Shown: positions 56,501-63,496 of the stretch, piece after piece
How positions within the stretch are numbered: position 1 is the first letter of the stretch
Layout: each line of letters starts with the position of its first letter
DNA from: Hyposmocoma kahamanoa
Lineage: Eukaryota > Arthropoda > Insecta > Lepidoptera > Cosmopterigidae
Reading direction: 5' to 3'
DNA: 64,000 nucleotides
Assembly: GCF_003589595.1 (NCBI RefSeq)
Contig: NW_020656077.1
Span: forward strand, 8,871,497-8,935,496
Made by a program: the position numbers and the translations under genes
Notes under the pieces: model-generated
The model's input: only the letters and a program-made list of their open reading frames with translations
Database searches by the model: none
What the model was told of the DNA's origin: nothing

Positions 56501-58690
56501 GTTGAAGACTGTTCCAAGTACGAACAGCAATCCAGTTGCAGCGGAGTAAAAAGGATAGCGGTATAAATGATAAAGGGAAATGAGGGTAGGTGGACTTAAA
56601 TCTAAGCACCGTCTGCCTTAGTATCGTCGCGAACAGTACCTCTCCCCTCAATTCCGAGGTGGCTCCATCGTAGAGGTAGATTTTTCCGTCGAAGCCAGCT
56701 GAGGCGAAGAGACTGCCATCAGGGTTGTACCGCACGGCTTGTGCGAATCGAGTGTGCTCCTAGAAGAACAATTATAAATAAACATTTCCGTTAATACCAT
56801 TTCTTAGCCACCTTTTCTTTTTTCTTTGTTCCTAAACGTTAACTAATGTACACAGAGTGGATAACGTCTCCCGAATCATTGACTTACAAATAAATGGACG
56901 ACGGGTCTAATACAAAAACCACGAAAAAAATGTCCCAAGTCAACCTATTTCAACGTAGTGGCATGTAAAGGAATATGAAAAAGCTAAAACGTTGAATTTA
57001 AATTGCAATGTCATCGCAGTACTGTCTAATTTTGCTTGCTTCGCTGTCAGTCGAACAAACGAAGACTAAAGCGTGAATGACGCTCTGTATACGATTTTAA
57101 CGCCCTATAAGTTCGACCCGACGTCCATATAATTGTAAGTCAATGTCCCGAATCCCGGAAATTTCCGTAGCAGTAAAGCTCCTTGTGAAGGAGTTCGCCC
57201 AGGGAAGTACTGCCACCTTACCTTTTTCTGCTGCCAAGCAGTAATGTCAGCATTACTGTGTTCCGGTTTGTGCATCGGACTTGCCAACTTATGTCTCTAT
57301 AGTGACGGGCGCAGTGGCAGTGCCCCTCAGATCATTGCGATTTCAAGCGTTGAGAGTTCGTCCCGCCACACGGTATAATAAAAAAAATGGTATTTCAGGG
57401 CAGTGTATGACGTCAGCGACATTAGCAATAATTTGGAAAACGTACTTTACCAAATTAGTTCCGGTCGGAGTCTTTGGGTCGTGCTCCGTTGCGAGCGTTT
57501 TGGGTTGTGTCCCGGTCTGAGCGTTTTGGGTTGTGCCCCGGTCTGAGCGTTTTGGGTTGTGCCCCGGTCTGAGTGTTTTAGATCGTGCCCCGGTCTGAGT
57601 TTTTGGACGGTGCTCCGGTCTGAGCGTTTTGGGTCGTGGCCCGGTCTGAGTGTTTTGGGTCGTGCCCCGGTGTGAACACCATTGTTTTGGTACAGGAAAT
57701 TCCCTAGTTTGCGAATGTGTGTGGCTGTCAGGTAGATTATTATTAATTACGTAAGGTATAACAAAATGTATAATATGACATCCTAACCTGCTTAGTGCAC
57801 CTGAATTTGAACGGCGGGCCTTCGAAAACGGCGATGGTGTTGTCCTCAGATGCCGTTACGATGCGGAACGGACGTGTGGGCCGAAAATCAACAGAATTGA
57901 TTGGCTTCGACTGCCCGCTAATCTCGCCCACAGAAGTGCCGGTCTCGGACATGAACACGTGGCCGAACCTAATAAAACAAAAAGTTGATTAACTTATTTA
58001 TCTATTTTAAACATCTATTGGCTTCCCTGGTGACTCTAAAGTAGAAGTAGAGCTCCTTGTGTAAGAGTTCATCCGGGGAAGTACTGCCATCACACCTATT
58101 TCTACCGCTCCGGTTTTGAAGGGTAAGGATTAGTAATTTATTTATTTTATTTATTTCATACAAATAAGGCATACAAGAAAACAAAATACAATTTCTTACT
58201 AAACTACGAAAGCCAGTTAACTAAATTTACACGCTTTCAAGAAGCATAAATTTTAAGTTTTGCACCAAAGTGTTTTTAGTTTTTTACTTAAAAATTCTCT
58301 GCCTCTCATAAATCTAATTTATTAAATATAATTGGCAAGAAATGTACAAGTGCTTTACTGGGTGTTTGTGGTATCGTCGTCTTTTTTTTCGATTTCCTTG
58401 ACGCAAATGCTTTTGTTATTTTGGGATCAACGTAACGATTTTGTCAATTCCTCAAAGAATATTCTTCGAACCACGTCCTTTTATCATTGAAGGTGAGATC
58501 TAATCTCAAATGTACACTAAAGTTGGAAGTAGAGACGCTCACCGTTCCCGGCCTTCACCGACGACGACCATGCGTTGGTTATCAGCACTCCAAGCAATGT
58601 CCTTGATAGGACCACCGATGGGCTGGAATTCATTCTTGAGAATATGCTCCTTATTCACAGTGTCCCAGATGCGAACTTTGCCCGACGCGT
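38431..58690 (-). CDS. WDR1: WDR1 / actin-interacting protein 1 (AIP1, flare), C-terminal 530 residues
   Basis: Eleven exons, in transcript order: 58690-58543, 57968-57788, 56759-56640, 54831-54667, 54159-53952, 52171-52043, 50735-50629, 50117-50015, 43139-42967, 40424-40274, 38540-38431. They join in frame through GT/AG junctions to TAA. The product is a chain of WD40 repeats matching WDR1/AIP1 from about residue 76 on. Examples are [61 protein letters not shown] and [23 protein letters not shown]1 folds into two seven-blade propellers and helps cofilin cut and disassemble actin filaments in the cytoplasm. The first exons (about 75 codons) are not found up to 64000 and must lie upstream. Introns carry many transposons, including a 3.6-kb LINE. 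Confidence 0.93.
38541..39691. other. WDR1 last intron, unassigned part
   Basis: No shared repeat or coding block recognised. Confidence 0.4.
39692..40248 (-). mobile_element. Family L element, copy 2 (inverted)
   Basis: Reverse complement of 35281-35812, including AACCCTCTA and GATGTGTTC near the end. Its right end lies 25 nt from WDR1 exon j. Confidence 0.7.
40274..40424 (-). CDS. WDR1: WDR1 exon j
   Basis: Encodes [20 protein letters not shown] and [14 protein letters not shown]; donor AAGA|GTACGT. Confidence 0.95.
40450..40860 (+). mobile_element. Second Penelope-like remnant
   Basis: It aligns with 12385-12700 (GACATAAGCCTGCAGTACTA; CGCATTAATATTAGACGTAA) and carries CCATGGGACCTGTAAAGGGC then GAAACGTTGG. 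One terminal repeat and the adjoining non-coding part remain. Confidence 0.6.
41090..41400 (+). repeat. Family I tRNA-headed SINE with body
   Basis: Head with ACGTCTGGAACGGTATGC and B-box-like CGATTCGAATCC, then CTGAGTGTTCGATCTTTG and the body ending with TCATAGATGGCGCTACGG. Confidence 0.6.
41430..41560 (+). repeat. Family I tRNA-headed SINE, head only
   Basis: TCCGTGGCTTAGTTGGTATA (A-box-like), ACATCGGTTCGAA (B-box-like) and CTGAGTGTCCGATCTTTA. Confidence 0.6.
41765..42240. mobile_element. Segment packed with ACGACA/TGTCGT motifs
   Basis: More than a dozen ACGACA or TGTCGT hexamers occur in both orientations. A 14-bp-arm hairpin (AAAACGTGACGACA) lies at about 41966-42002. Probably a MITE with nested inverted repeats; ends not fixed. 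Confidence 0.5.
42241..42844. other. WDR1 intron, nothing recognised
   Basis: No supported feature. Confidence 0.4.
42845..42945 (-). repeat. tRNA-like SINE fragment
   Basis: On the - strand, TCCGTCGGTTTATATTGTCG is followed by CCCGGGTTCGATTCCCGG, a perfect B-box stem-loop. It ends about 22 nt from the donor of WDR1 exon i. Confidence 0.6.
42967..43139 (-). CDS. WDR1: WDR1 exon i
   Basis: Encodes [11 protein letters not shown] and [20 protein letters not shown] to YSTEDYK. Acceptor GAGACAG, donor AAG|GTTATA. Confidence 0.95.
43269..43315. repeat. Near-perfect 20-bp-arm hairpin
   Basis: Arms 43269-43288 and 43296-43315 (CACATTTGTAAAAC) pair with one mismatch around a 7-nt loop. Confidence 0.88.
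43316..44117. other. WDR1 intron, nothing recognised
   Basis: No supported feature. Confidence 0.4.
44118..44372 (+). repeat. Family B repeat, copy 7
   Basis: Runs from GGGAAGTACTGCCACCTTAC through GTGACGGGCGCAGTGGCAGT to GGTCCCGTCGCTTAG and an A-rich tail. Confidence 0.75.
44431..44830 (-). mobile_element. tRNA-derived SINE nested in family D
   Basis: On the - strand: CCGAACGGCTACCATGCC, CACGCAGGGATGCCAGGTTC (B box), then a body ending GCGGGGCTATG and a GTGTGTGCGT tail. It matches the intact copy at 63282-63496. Another MITE (44626-44800) splits its head. Confidence 0.75.
44626..44800. mobile_element. MITE with TAA duplication, PIF/Harbinger-like (175 bp)
   Basis: Ends GGGTCGTATTCTAGAACTC and GAGTTCTGGAATACGACCC are inverted over about 45 bp with few mismatches. 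TAA flanks both sides (44623-44625, 44801-44803). Confidence 0.75.
45058..45339 (+). mobile_element. Family A hAT-like MITE, copy 4 (282 bp)
   Basis: Flanks TTCGGTAC (45050-45057) and TTCGGTAG (45340-45347) differ at one base. Confidence 0.87.
45436..45833 (+). repeat. Family C repeat, copy 3
   Basis: From AACTGCGCTCCGGTTG through GAAACAATTGACGGGTG to TTTCTGGTCATATACTCG; the extreme left end is missing. Confidence 0.7.
46005..46170 (+). pseudogene. LINE ORF2 C-terminal relic, + strand
   Basis: The + strand reads [20 protein letters not shown], then [13 protein letters not shown]. It resembles the end of the large LINE next door ([10 protein letters not shown]...) but is on the other strand and of a different family. 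Confidence 0.65.
46396..47568 (-). CDS. LINE ORF2, reverse-transcriptase core and C-terminus
   Basis: 390 codons: motif [12 protein letters not shown] (16-26), PQGSILGP (74-81), the catalytic FADD (104-107), then thumb and C-terminal parts ([10 protein letters not shown]). It overlaps the upstream frame by 47 nt, and the two are linked by a single-base length change in a T run. No other lesion is seen, so the copy is young or was recently active. Confidence 0.88.
   Translation of the reverse strand: MMLGKDPRTLLVFLCDLSKAFDCVDHNTLISKLEHYGVNGKASKLVSSYLNGRIQKVGINGATSLGSPVKMGVPQGSILGPFLFLIYINDLPFFVKDHCEIVLFADDTSLIFKTDRHDINYDRINDTLSKVVYWFNANNLLLNAKKTKCVKFELPNVKSTSPSIEINGEKLDLVNKAVFLGVTLDSKLQWFPHISSLASRLSSAAYAVRRIRELTDVSTARLVYFSYFHSIMSYGILMWGKAADIQTIFVLQKRAIRSVYRLGSRVSLREKFKETGIMTVASQYIYSNILYARKNIHNFNKKEDIHNINLRAKSKLMVPRFRLTKVNNSFMGNCIRFYNKIPEHILSLSFPKFKNYIKNILIEKSYYKIEDYVLDKDVWKDDMAPESTQI
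47522..49189 (-). CDS. LINE ORF2, endonuclease and first part of reverse transcriptase
   Basis: 555 codons, open further upstream to about 49262 without an ATG, next to the ORF1 stop. Apurinic-type endonuclease residues are E13 (TEHWL), D118/N120 (GDFN) and S180-D-H182. The RT domain begins with [19 protein letters not shown] and [10 protein letters not shown]. The frame ends at a run of five T (antisense of 47527-47534) in RT motif A; the following ORF continues the homology. It nicks target DNA and copies the LINE RNA. Confidence 0.88.
   Translation of the reverse strand: MHDISVDVFCVTEHWLKDYEAINNIENYVIVSSFIRKSLSRGGSMIIIKRNLKFKERKDITNLSTERTIEISCVELDQFVVLCVYRPPSANFNEFELIMEDSLKRIFPTKKNVVICGDFNVNLLENCSTSARLINLFQSFNLINLFLEPTRITASSSTCIDNIFCNTDAVSKSIINCLRSDHSGQLASFNCKMSKKVDQFLCRPITTERIIRFQNNIGNSLNSLSHIPEDPNTLYNTIFGLIKNEFDNIFKSKTLTFHRETKFNDWATVGIHKSRSRLYELYAMKTYNNNSNFIEYVRIYSKIFKKVCIAAKVKFHSDKIRQSINKSKTTWSIINKESGRVKLHDRDIVLELDSKLIKSKDKVAQAFESFFSEIAVNTTKSLNSSPSLAIDLLKENVNVCGSLFNFRHVNPQDIIKAFKSIHVKKTEDLWGISTKVIDSVINLISPQLAVAFNRCVDEGVFPDLMKYSKVIPLFKSGRKVDPSNYRPISILPALSKIFEKVMLSQLLSYFGRNHIFHSEQYGFTSGRSTSDAGVALLKHIFDAWERSQNAIGVFV
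49282..49809 (-). CDS. LINE ORF1, C-terminal part (possible SGNH/esterase-like region)
   Basis: Open from 49809 to a stop at 49282-49284. It reads [12 protein letters not shown] and [10 protein letters not shown], then a Cys-rich and basic part. The layout recalls the esterase-type ORF1p of CR1 LINEs, although the catalytic residues cannot be confirmed. The N-terminus is lost to 5' truncation. Confidence 0.6.
   Translation of the reverse strand: MSNHLKQRIVNYCYPGATFSQIITLLSDCNFDKYTTVILIIGDSTNISKKEVNSSIDVFLRIHEKCGCKFILSAFPYCSNLGVARNKYIYNINSHIHNLTCRHSDVIFCFDINKFVRNFKLFEDNLLLPLRYLRHIASLLSFNIKDAVIEDITQSHDNAPTLSSNSIHFTNHNLN
50015..50117 (-). CDS. WDR1: WDR1 exon h
   Basis: Encodes [20 protein letters not shown] and [15 protein letters not shown]; ends phase 1. 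The next intron holds the LINE. Confidence 0.9.
50445..50585. repeat. Three copies of an 18-bp quasi-palindrome
   Basis: CACGTCAATCTTGACACTT, its inverse near 50511-50530, and CACGTCAAGCTTGACACTT at about 50556. Each is itself largely self-complementary. They lie about 45 nt from the donor of WDR1 exon g. Confidence 0.55.
50629..50735 (-). CDS. WDR1: WDR1 exon g
   Basis: Encodes [20 protein letters not shown] and [12 protein letters not shown]; ends phase 0. Confidence 0.9.
50826..50965 (+). repeat. tRNA-like SINE fragment
   Basis: A-box-like TGGCTTAACGGTTACC and B box GCGTTCGATTCCC, then AAATACCTACAAACC. The acceptor arms do not pair. Confidence 0.6.
51257..51483 (+). mobile_element. Family A hAT-like MITE, copy 5 (227 bp)
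   Basis: TTATTAGC on both sides (51249-51256, 51484-51491), an exact 8-bp duplication. Internally deleted relative to copies 3 and 4. Confidence 0.9.
51640..52036 (-). repeat. Family B repeat, copy 8 (long form) at the exon f donor
   Basis: Its family start (TTTTAAGTGCAATTACCCGC on the - strand) begins at intron position +7 of WDR1 exon f. It matches copy 5 over its full length and lies in the sense of the gene. Confidence 0.8.
52043..52171 (-). CDS. WDR1: WDR1 exon f
   Basis: Encodes [20 protein letters not shown] to [12 protein letters not shown]. Its donor is followed by only six intron bases (GTATCT) before a family B repeat. Confidence 0.92.
52440..52790 (-). pseudogene. LINE ORF2 C-terminal relic with Cys/His motif
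   Basis: On the - strand: [28 protein letters not shown], then after a frame change [11 protein letters not shown]. The CPxC...H pattern marks the end of several LINE proteins. Confidence 0.55.
52811..52856. repeat. Imperfect hairpin, 20+ bp arms
   Basis: CGATTGATTGAACGGAATAC pairs with GTATTCCATTCAATTAATCG with two mismatches and almost no loop. Confidence 0.8.
53049..53092. repeat. Perfect 20-bp-arm hairpin
   Basis: TGAATTTTGTGAAGTCATGG and its exact inverse flank a 4-nt loop (AACA). Confidence 0.9.
53288..53345 (-). repeat. Possible tRNA-like fragment
   Basis: On the - strand GCGGGTTCGATTCCCGCG forms a perfect B-box stem-loop; nothing else tRNA-like is present. Confidence 0.35.
53535..53825 (+). 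repeat. Family C repeat, copy 4 (left end missing)
   Basis: From CAATTGTTTCACTTCAAAC to TTTCTGGTTATATACTCGAT. It has no B insertion and so shows the empty site for copy 2. Confidence 0.75.
53952..54159 (-). CDS. WDR1: WDR1 exon e
   Basis: Encodes [20 protein letters not shown] and [20 protein letters not shown]; ends phase 1. Confidence 0.95.
54667..54831 (-). CDS. WDR1: WDR1 exon d
   Basis: 55 codons with a textbook WD repeat ([20 protein letters not shown] ... CAIWD). Phase 0. Confidence 0.95.
54840..55640. other. WDR1 intron, nothing firm
   Basis: An (AAT)n run lies at 55037-55057. No coding or shared repeat was recognised. Confidence 0.4.
55641..56148 (-). mobile_element. Family C hAT-like element, copy 5 (508 bp)
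   Basis: Starts CATCGAGTATATCACCAGAA and ends TTCTGGTTATATACTCGATG. Flanked by ATTATGCT and ACTATGCT, an 8-bp duplication with one change. Confidence 0.78.
56149..56639. other. WDR1 intron, nothing recognised
   Basis: No supported feature before the donor of exon c. Confidence 0.4.
56640..56759 (-). CDS. WDR1: WDR1 exon c
   Basis: 40 codons, [20 protein letters not shown] to SELRGE, phase 0 at both ends. Confidence 0.95.
56877..57145 (-). mobile_element. Family A hAT-like MITE, copy 6 (269 bp)
   Basis: TCCCGAAT on both sides (56869-56876, 57146-57153), exact. Same inverted ends CATTGACTTACAA. Confidence 0.9.
57163..57368 (+). repeat. Family B repeat, copy 9
   Basis: TAAAGCTCCTTGTGAAGGAG, TGACGGGCGCAGTGGCAGTG and an A-rich tail; internally deleted. 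It directly follows the family A copy. Confidence 0.7.
57462..57669. repeat. 26-bp minisatellite, eight units
   Basis: Unit CGGTCTGAGCGTTTTGGG plus TTGTGCCC. The span of 208 bp is exactly 8 x 26. Two adjacent units are identical; the outer ones have drifted. It ends 119 nt from WDR1 exon b. Confidence 0.9.
57788..57968 (-). CDS. WDR1: WDR1 exon b
   Basis: Encodes [19 protein letters not shown] to [12 protein letters not shown], the best-conserved AIP1 segment. Acceptor TTATTAG, donor CAG|GTTAGG. Confidence 0.95.
58043..58126 (+). repeat. Family B repeat, copy 10 (short)
   Basis: GTAGAGCTCCTTGTG to CTCCGGTTTTGAAGGGTA, with an internal deletion. Confidence 0.65.
58127..58542. other. WDR1 intron, nothing recognised
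   Basis: AT-rich with TTTATT runs. Confidence 0.4.
58543..58690 (-). CDS. WDR1: WDR1 exon a (first seen)
   Basis: Encodes [19 protein letters not shown] and the [20 protein letters not shown] repeat. Begins with the last two bases of a codon, so an upstream exon is required. Confidence 0.93.
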
Positions 58691-59148
58691 CTGTAATTCA
58701 AAAAAATATTTATTATAAAACAAGCTACTTCAAAGCAGGGTTCGAAATTATAAAGATATTTAAAGGTTAAGATAAATTTATTTCAACATAACTTAGATTA
58801 AGTTATGCTGATACAATATAAGTAAAACAAGTGTAAATAAAGCTATTATAGTATTCAAATAAACATTAAAAAGGGAATCTAAATTATACATTGTTCATAG
58901 TTAAGTTATAGATTTTAATATTAGAACCTAATGTGTAATTGCGATGCCTAAACAAGTTAAATGAATGTATTTTAGGCATCTTTTTAAGCAAACTTCTTAA
59001 TTTTTCTATATTTGACAGTAAAGTAATTAGCAGTTATAAATTAATGGTTACCTATGTAAAAATAAATATGAAACCATCGATACCTTATATAGTATCGATG
59101 TATGAAACGTCTTCTAGCGCGCTCTCTGTTTAATTGTAAGTTTTACTC
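58691..59148. other. WDR1 upstream intron, nothing recognised
   Basis: No N-terminal WDR1 exon is visible on the - strand here. Confidence 0.45.
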
Positions 59149-59152
59149 TTAA

Positions 59153-59600
59153 GAGGGAGCAGAGGAAAAATTCCTAATCTTCGATTTGATTTTAGAGGGG
59201 TATATCCACTTTAAAGTTAAAAATAAAATATTGTATGAGTAACTACACGATATATTCAAGCATAGACACTAATCAGAAACATAAAACAATAAAGTTTCCT
59301 CGATAGATAAAAATCACGAAATGACCTCTAATTTTCACATTTTTTCGATTCATCCTCGAAATGCTACAGGTTATTAGGACAAAAATTAGATAATTAATTA
59401 TATTTATGCATGATCGACAACAGTCACTACGGATTTTTTTAAATCCATTTAGTTTTAGAGTTATTCCGCTAAAACGAATTTGGTACTTTTAATGCGCAAA
59501 ATTCAACATCTCCTGTCGCATGTCACGCGAACTGCAGGCATATATTTCTTTCACAAAGTTGGGCGGAGCCAACGTCAAAACTTTTTTGGCATGTTCCCTC
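59153..59600. mobile_element. TTAA-flanked MITE, piggyBac-like (448 bp)
   Basis: TTAA lies at 59149-59152 and 59601-59604. The ends GAGGGAGCA and TGTTCCCTC are inverted relatives. A TTAA duplication is specific to piggyBac-type transposition. Confidence 0.55.
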
Positions 59601-59604
59601 TTAA

Positions 59605-60407
59605 GCCACAATTTGACGGTCTTTTTACATTCTATTTTATACATGGCGAAATAATGCAAAGTAGACATCCAACAAGTAGAATTTAATTAAATGTAACGGA
59701 ATGTAATATATATAGGATGCAAAATAATCTATGCGAATGTGCAGTGCGGAGTTGTGTGTGAGATGAAAAGGCATCGAGTCGTCTGAGGTTGGTTAAAATT
59801 AATTGAATTGATTAAAGTAAATTTTATCATGATAAAGCTTCTGCTGTCCATATTTTTTCTTCTAATACAATAAAATGATCCTTACATGAGACCAAGCCTA
59901 TTAGCATATTTAAAAAATTGTGAAATTGATTGATTTTGTACGAAGAACATTTTATTAAATTTGACAAACTTTTGTTATCTCGATTTTTTCTTCCCATACA
60001 ATCAAATGACCCTTAAATGAAATCAGTTTCATCATTTATCAGCATTCTAAAATAAATAATAATAAATTTTATTCATTTCCATGCAGAATTCGCGCTTGAC
60101 AAAAAAATTGTCTATGCCAAAAATAGAATTTCACAAAAAATAAACTTCAAGTTACTTAAGACAGTTTCTTGTATCTCCTAAAGTTCCGGATTTCTCCATA
60201 TTGTCCCAGTTAAAAAAAACACAATGTAATATCTGATAATTATCGACGCAGATACATGGCTTTGTCTCTTTAAATTTTTGACTAAAAATGACAAATAGTG
60301 GAACAACTAAATAAACAAGGAGGAAAATCTTGGGGAAAACCATTCGGTTTGTTTTGAGACTGACATTGTACACGTTTGGACACGTATCTGATAAAAACAA
60401 TGACATG
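59605..60407. other. Nothing recognised
   Basis: AT-rich. Confidence 0.4.
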
Positions 60408-60520
60408 ACAGTGCCCCTCAGGTCTTTGGGATTTAAAGCTCTGAGTGGCACTGCAATTACTGTGTGTAGACTTGTCGCTTAGCCCCAGGCGCAAGACTTA
60501 TTCGTCCCTTTACTTAAAAC
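60408..60520 (+). repeat. Family B repeat, copy 11 (3' part)
   Basis: CAGTGCCCCTCAGGTCTTTG, then AGCTCTGAGTGGCACTGCAA; 5'-truncated. Confidence 0.65.
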
Positions 60521-60644
60521 TTTTCAAAAATCGTTTTAATCAGGTAACTACACAATTTTTAAGACACAATATTGAATAAGCAACGTATGGTTTATGTACT
60601 ACATCGCATAGCATTTATTCTAAATTCTTTTAAATATACCATAT

Positions 60645-60950
60645 AGTAGCAGTAGAGCTCCTTGTGAAAGAGTTCGTCCAGGGAAGTACTGCCACCTTAC
60701 CTATTTCTGCCGCCAAGCGGTGATGTGAGCATTACTGCGTTCCGGTTTTGAAGGGTATTATATATAAGGGTGAAATTACAAGCACATGGGACTTGTCAAC
60801 TTATGTCTCAGGATGACGGGCGCAAAGGGAGTGCTCCTCAGGTCTTTGCGATTTAAAACTCTGAGTGACATTGCATATGTTATGGACAGGAGCGTCGCTT
60901 TCCAACAGGCGCACGACTTGTTCGTGCCGTTACTGGGTATAATAATAAAA
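60645..60950 (+). repeat. Family B repeat, copy 12 (near full core)
   Basis: GTAGCAGTAGAGCTCCTTGT through CTATTTCTGCCGCCAAGC to GGCGCACGACTTGTTCGTGC and a TATAATAATAAAAAAG tail. Confidence 0.78.
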
Positions 60951-61969
60951 AAGAAATATCTTTCGCTTTCGCCGCAGGTTTTTAATCAGCCATGAAAAGC
61001 TTCCAGCACGCTCCAATTTTCGCAACATGTCGTGGGCAGAACATAATCACGTTAGCACGTAAATATCTCAAGACAATATATTAAAAAAAAAAATCTTGGC
61101 AACAATAATTAAAAGCTTAAGCCATAGTTCATAATCAAAATTTACGTCTGTGGGCGAATTTTGTCTGTTTGTTTTTATTTCATTATAACGCAGCATTACA
61201 AAAAGTTTAGAAGTTTCAAAATGGCCACCACAAAAATGTACCAATTTATCGCGCAAAAATGTCAGAAAATTAAACTATTGAAGAAATATTACATCAGATC
61301 TGGCTGAAATAGCCAAGACGCCGTAGCCTGTCCCGAAGGACGAAAAAGTTTACTACTACCAGGTACTACAAAGGTTCAGTGAATATTTTGAGCCAAGAGC
61401 TCAAATGCATTTAGAAATATTCAAAAATACATTAATCATTGTCAATAACTAATTATCTTACATGGAATGTATTAAAAAATGCAAACGGTAAAAAACACGC
61501 GGTCCCAAAATTTCCATGTGTACATTTTAGCGTCTCTAATTTTACATGACATCAGTAAATCGAATTTACACACTTAAGCACACTTCGCATTCGCAAAATA
61601 ATACCCATTTGCATTTTGCCATCAATAAATATTGTTGAAACTGGTATTCGGAGAAAGCGCCACATTTACAAGATATACATACATGCAGATGTTTCCCGCT
61701 CGCGTAACAGGTTTTTTTTTCTTAAGTTGGTAGCTCTTTACTTGCTTGTATGTCATATTTAGTTCAATTCGATATTTGAAAATACCCCATAGTACTACGC
61801 ATATTGTTCTTATGTAATATTTAGTAAGAATACATCAATAGGTAATAGATTAATATAATCGCTTAGCACATAACGCCGCTCAAGTCGAAAAATGGCGATT
61901 TTTACTTTTGAAATTTGCTAGGTACCTCAAGTCAACAACGTGAATACCGATAAAAAATATATGACCAAC
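60951..61969. other. Nothing recognised
   Basis: No supported feature. Confidence 0.4.
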
Positions 61970-62336
61970 CTTAGAATAATAACGCATAGAATGATAGTTT
62001 CATAACTGTCACAAGTGAGGCAAAAATCAAATTCATGTAGGCTAGTTTTAGTAGTAGGTTAATTTTCGGTTTTAGTGAATATTTACATAAAAATATAAGT
62101 TGAAGCGCGTTACTTCCTTGTGGAATGTGATGTTAGTATCTATTTTATGTTTGTCTGACGTATTTTTGCACTCATTTACCGCACATTTCGTCATTTTCAG
62201 CTAACATTCAGCTCTTCGCGGTGCAAGTTGACCTTGAGCACTGAGCGCCCGCCCGCTCGTGTAGGCCCTTTGGGAGCGCTTCAATTTGCCTCACTTAGCG
62301 TGTGCGGGCTAGGTTTCTATGCGTTATTATTCTAAG
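61970..62336. mobile_element. MITE with 22-bp perfect ends and 8-bp duplication (367 bp)
   Basis: Ends CTTAGAATAATAACGC and GCGTTATTATTCTAAG (22 bp identical in all). TGACCAAC on both sides (61962-61969, 62337-62344), exact. Fits hAT-type transposition. Confidence 0.82.
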
Positions 62337-62344
62337 TGACCAAC

Positions 62345-62744
62345 ACAGTTATTATCCATAAACAGAGCACCTTTTACTAACATAAGCTATTTAAGTTTCC
62401 TTTTTTTCTTGAGCCGAATAGTATTTTCTTTCTTTCAAAAATCTTGTATACAATAATAAATGCAGCTGAGAGGTAGCGTTTGCTAAGAGACGATACAGTG
62501 TACAATATTAGCAGACAAAAGATGGTTGATATTGTGTAAATTATTTATCAATGTAAACATAGCGTCTCATTGGCTGGTCACAGGTCTAAGGAGAGAATTT
62601 AGACAATAGACCGCCACGCCTTACACGCTAGCAAGAGATATTGGTACTAAACAATCACAAATAAACGTAAAAATTTTAGATCAACGTGAACAATACTTTT
62701 TTTAAACCAAGTCACGGGAACACCTTCCTTTCTAGATAACTGTT
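62345..62744. other. Nothing recognised
   Basis: No supported feature. Confidence 0.4.
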
Positions 62745-63090
62745 GATTATAACGACCCTCCCTACCGACCCTTAGGGTACACGAGGAGGGGACTATAGCC
62801 TGTACAAGCACAGGGATCTTCCCTGTACGATCCTGAGCCCAGGTCAGCCTGTTTGCAAAGATTTCATCCGGTTCTCAAAAGCCTAGTGCCTTGGGAGCTG
62901 CCCAGGGTGCACGTACAGCACCCTCCCTATTTTCCAGTTAATTATCACTCCAAGTACTGTTGCGCATTGCGCAACTAACGGTTGCCACCGCTGACCTGTT
63001 GACTATAAAGTCCACTACCAAAACTCCATTTTGGTGGCGGAGCTGTAGGCACCTCACCTCCCGACGTCGCCAGTTCCCAGAAACCTATGC
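62745..63090 (+). repeat. Family E repeat, copy 2 (single unit)
   Basis: Shares CATCCGGTTCTCA, ACAGCACCCTCCCTATTTTC and GTTGCCACCGCTGACC with 30145-30595 but has only one copy of the 105-bp unit. Confidence 0.7.
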
Positions 63091-63281
63091 GTCTGGATCC
63101 TATAGGATAGGATATCTAGCTTATCCTCTACTAGCTCTCCGAGCTAGTGCCGGAGCCGGCTAGCGCCTGTAAGCGACAGCATTTGAAGTGCCACTCAGAA
63201 CTTGAAGTTGTAAAGATAATAAGATAAATATAATAAGAATAAAATTCGAATATTATTTGTTTCGAAAGTTTCTCATCTATA

Positions 63282-63496
63282 CTTTACTGCCTTCGTGACC
63301 GAACGGTTGCCAGGACCGCCACGCAGAGGTCCCAGGTTCGATTCTAGGGCCGGGATAAATATTTGTATGCCCTACATTTATGTACCTCGTGATTTTGGGT
63401 GTAATTTATGGTTGTCTTATATGTGTCCATGGCACCTGCGACATAGGGTTTCCCTAGTGCGGGGCTATGTTTAGTGTGTGCGTTATTATTATTACT
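63282..63496 (+). mobile_element. tRNA-derived SINE, intact copy
   Basis: A-box-like TCGTGACCGAACGGTTGCC, B box CAGGTTCGATTC, body to TGCGGGGCTATG, then a (TTA)n tail at about 63483-63496. Same family as the nested copy at 44431. Confidence 0.72.

Noticed and set aside
57462..57669. CRISPR array
   Set aside because: Units are contiguous and lack unique spacers, and the sequence is from an animal; it is a minisatellite.
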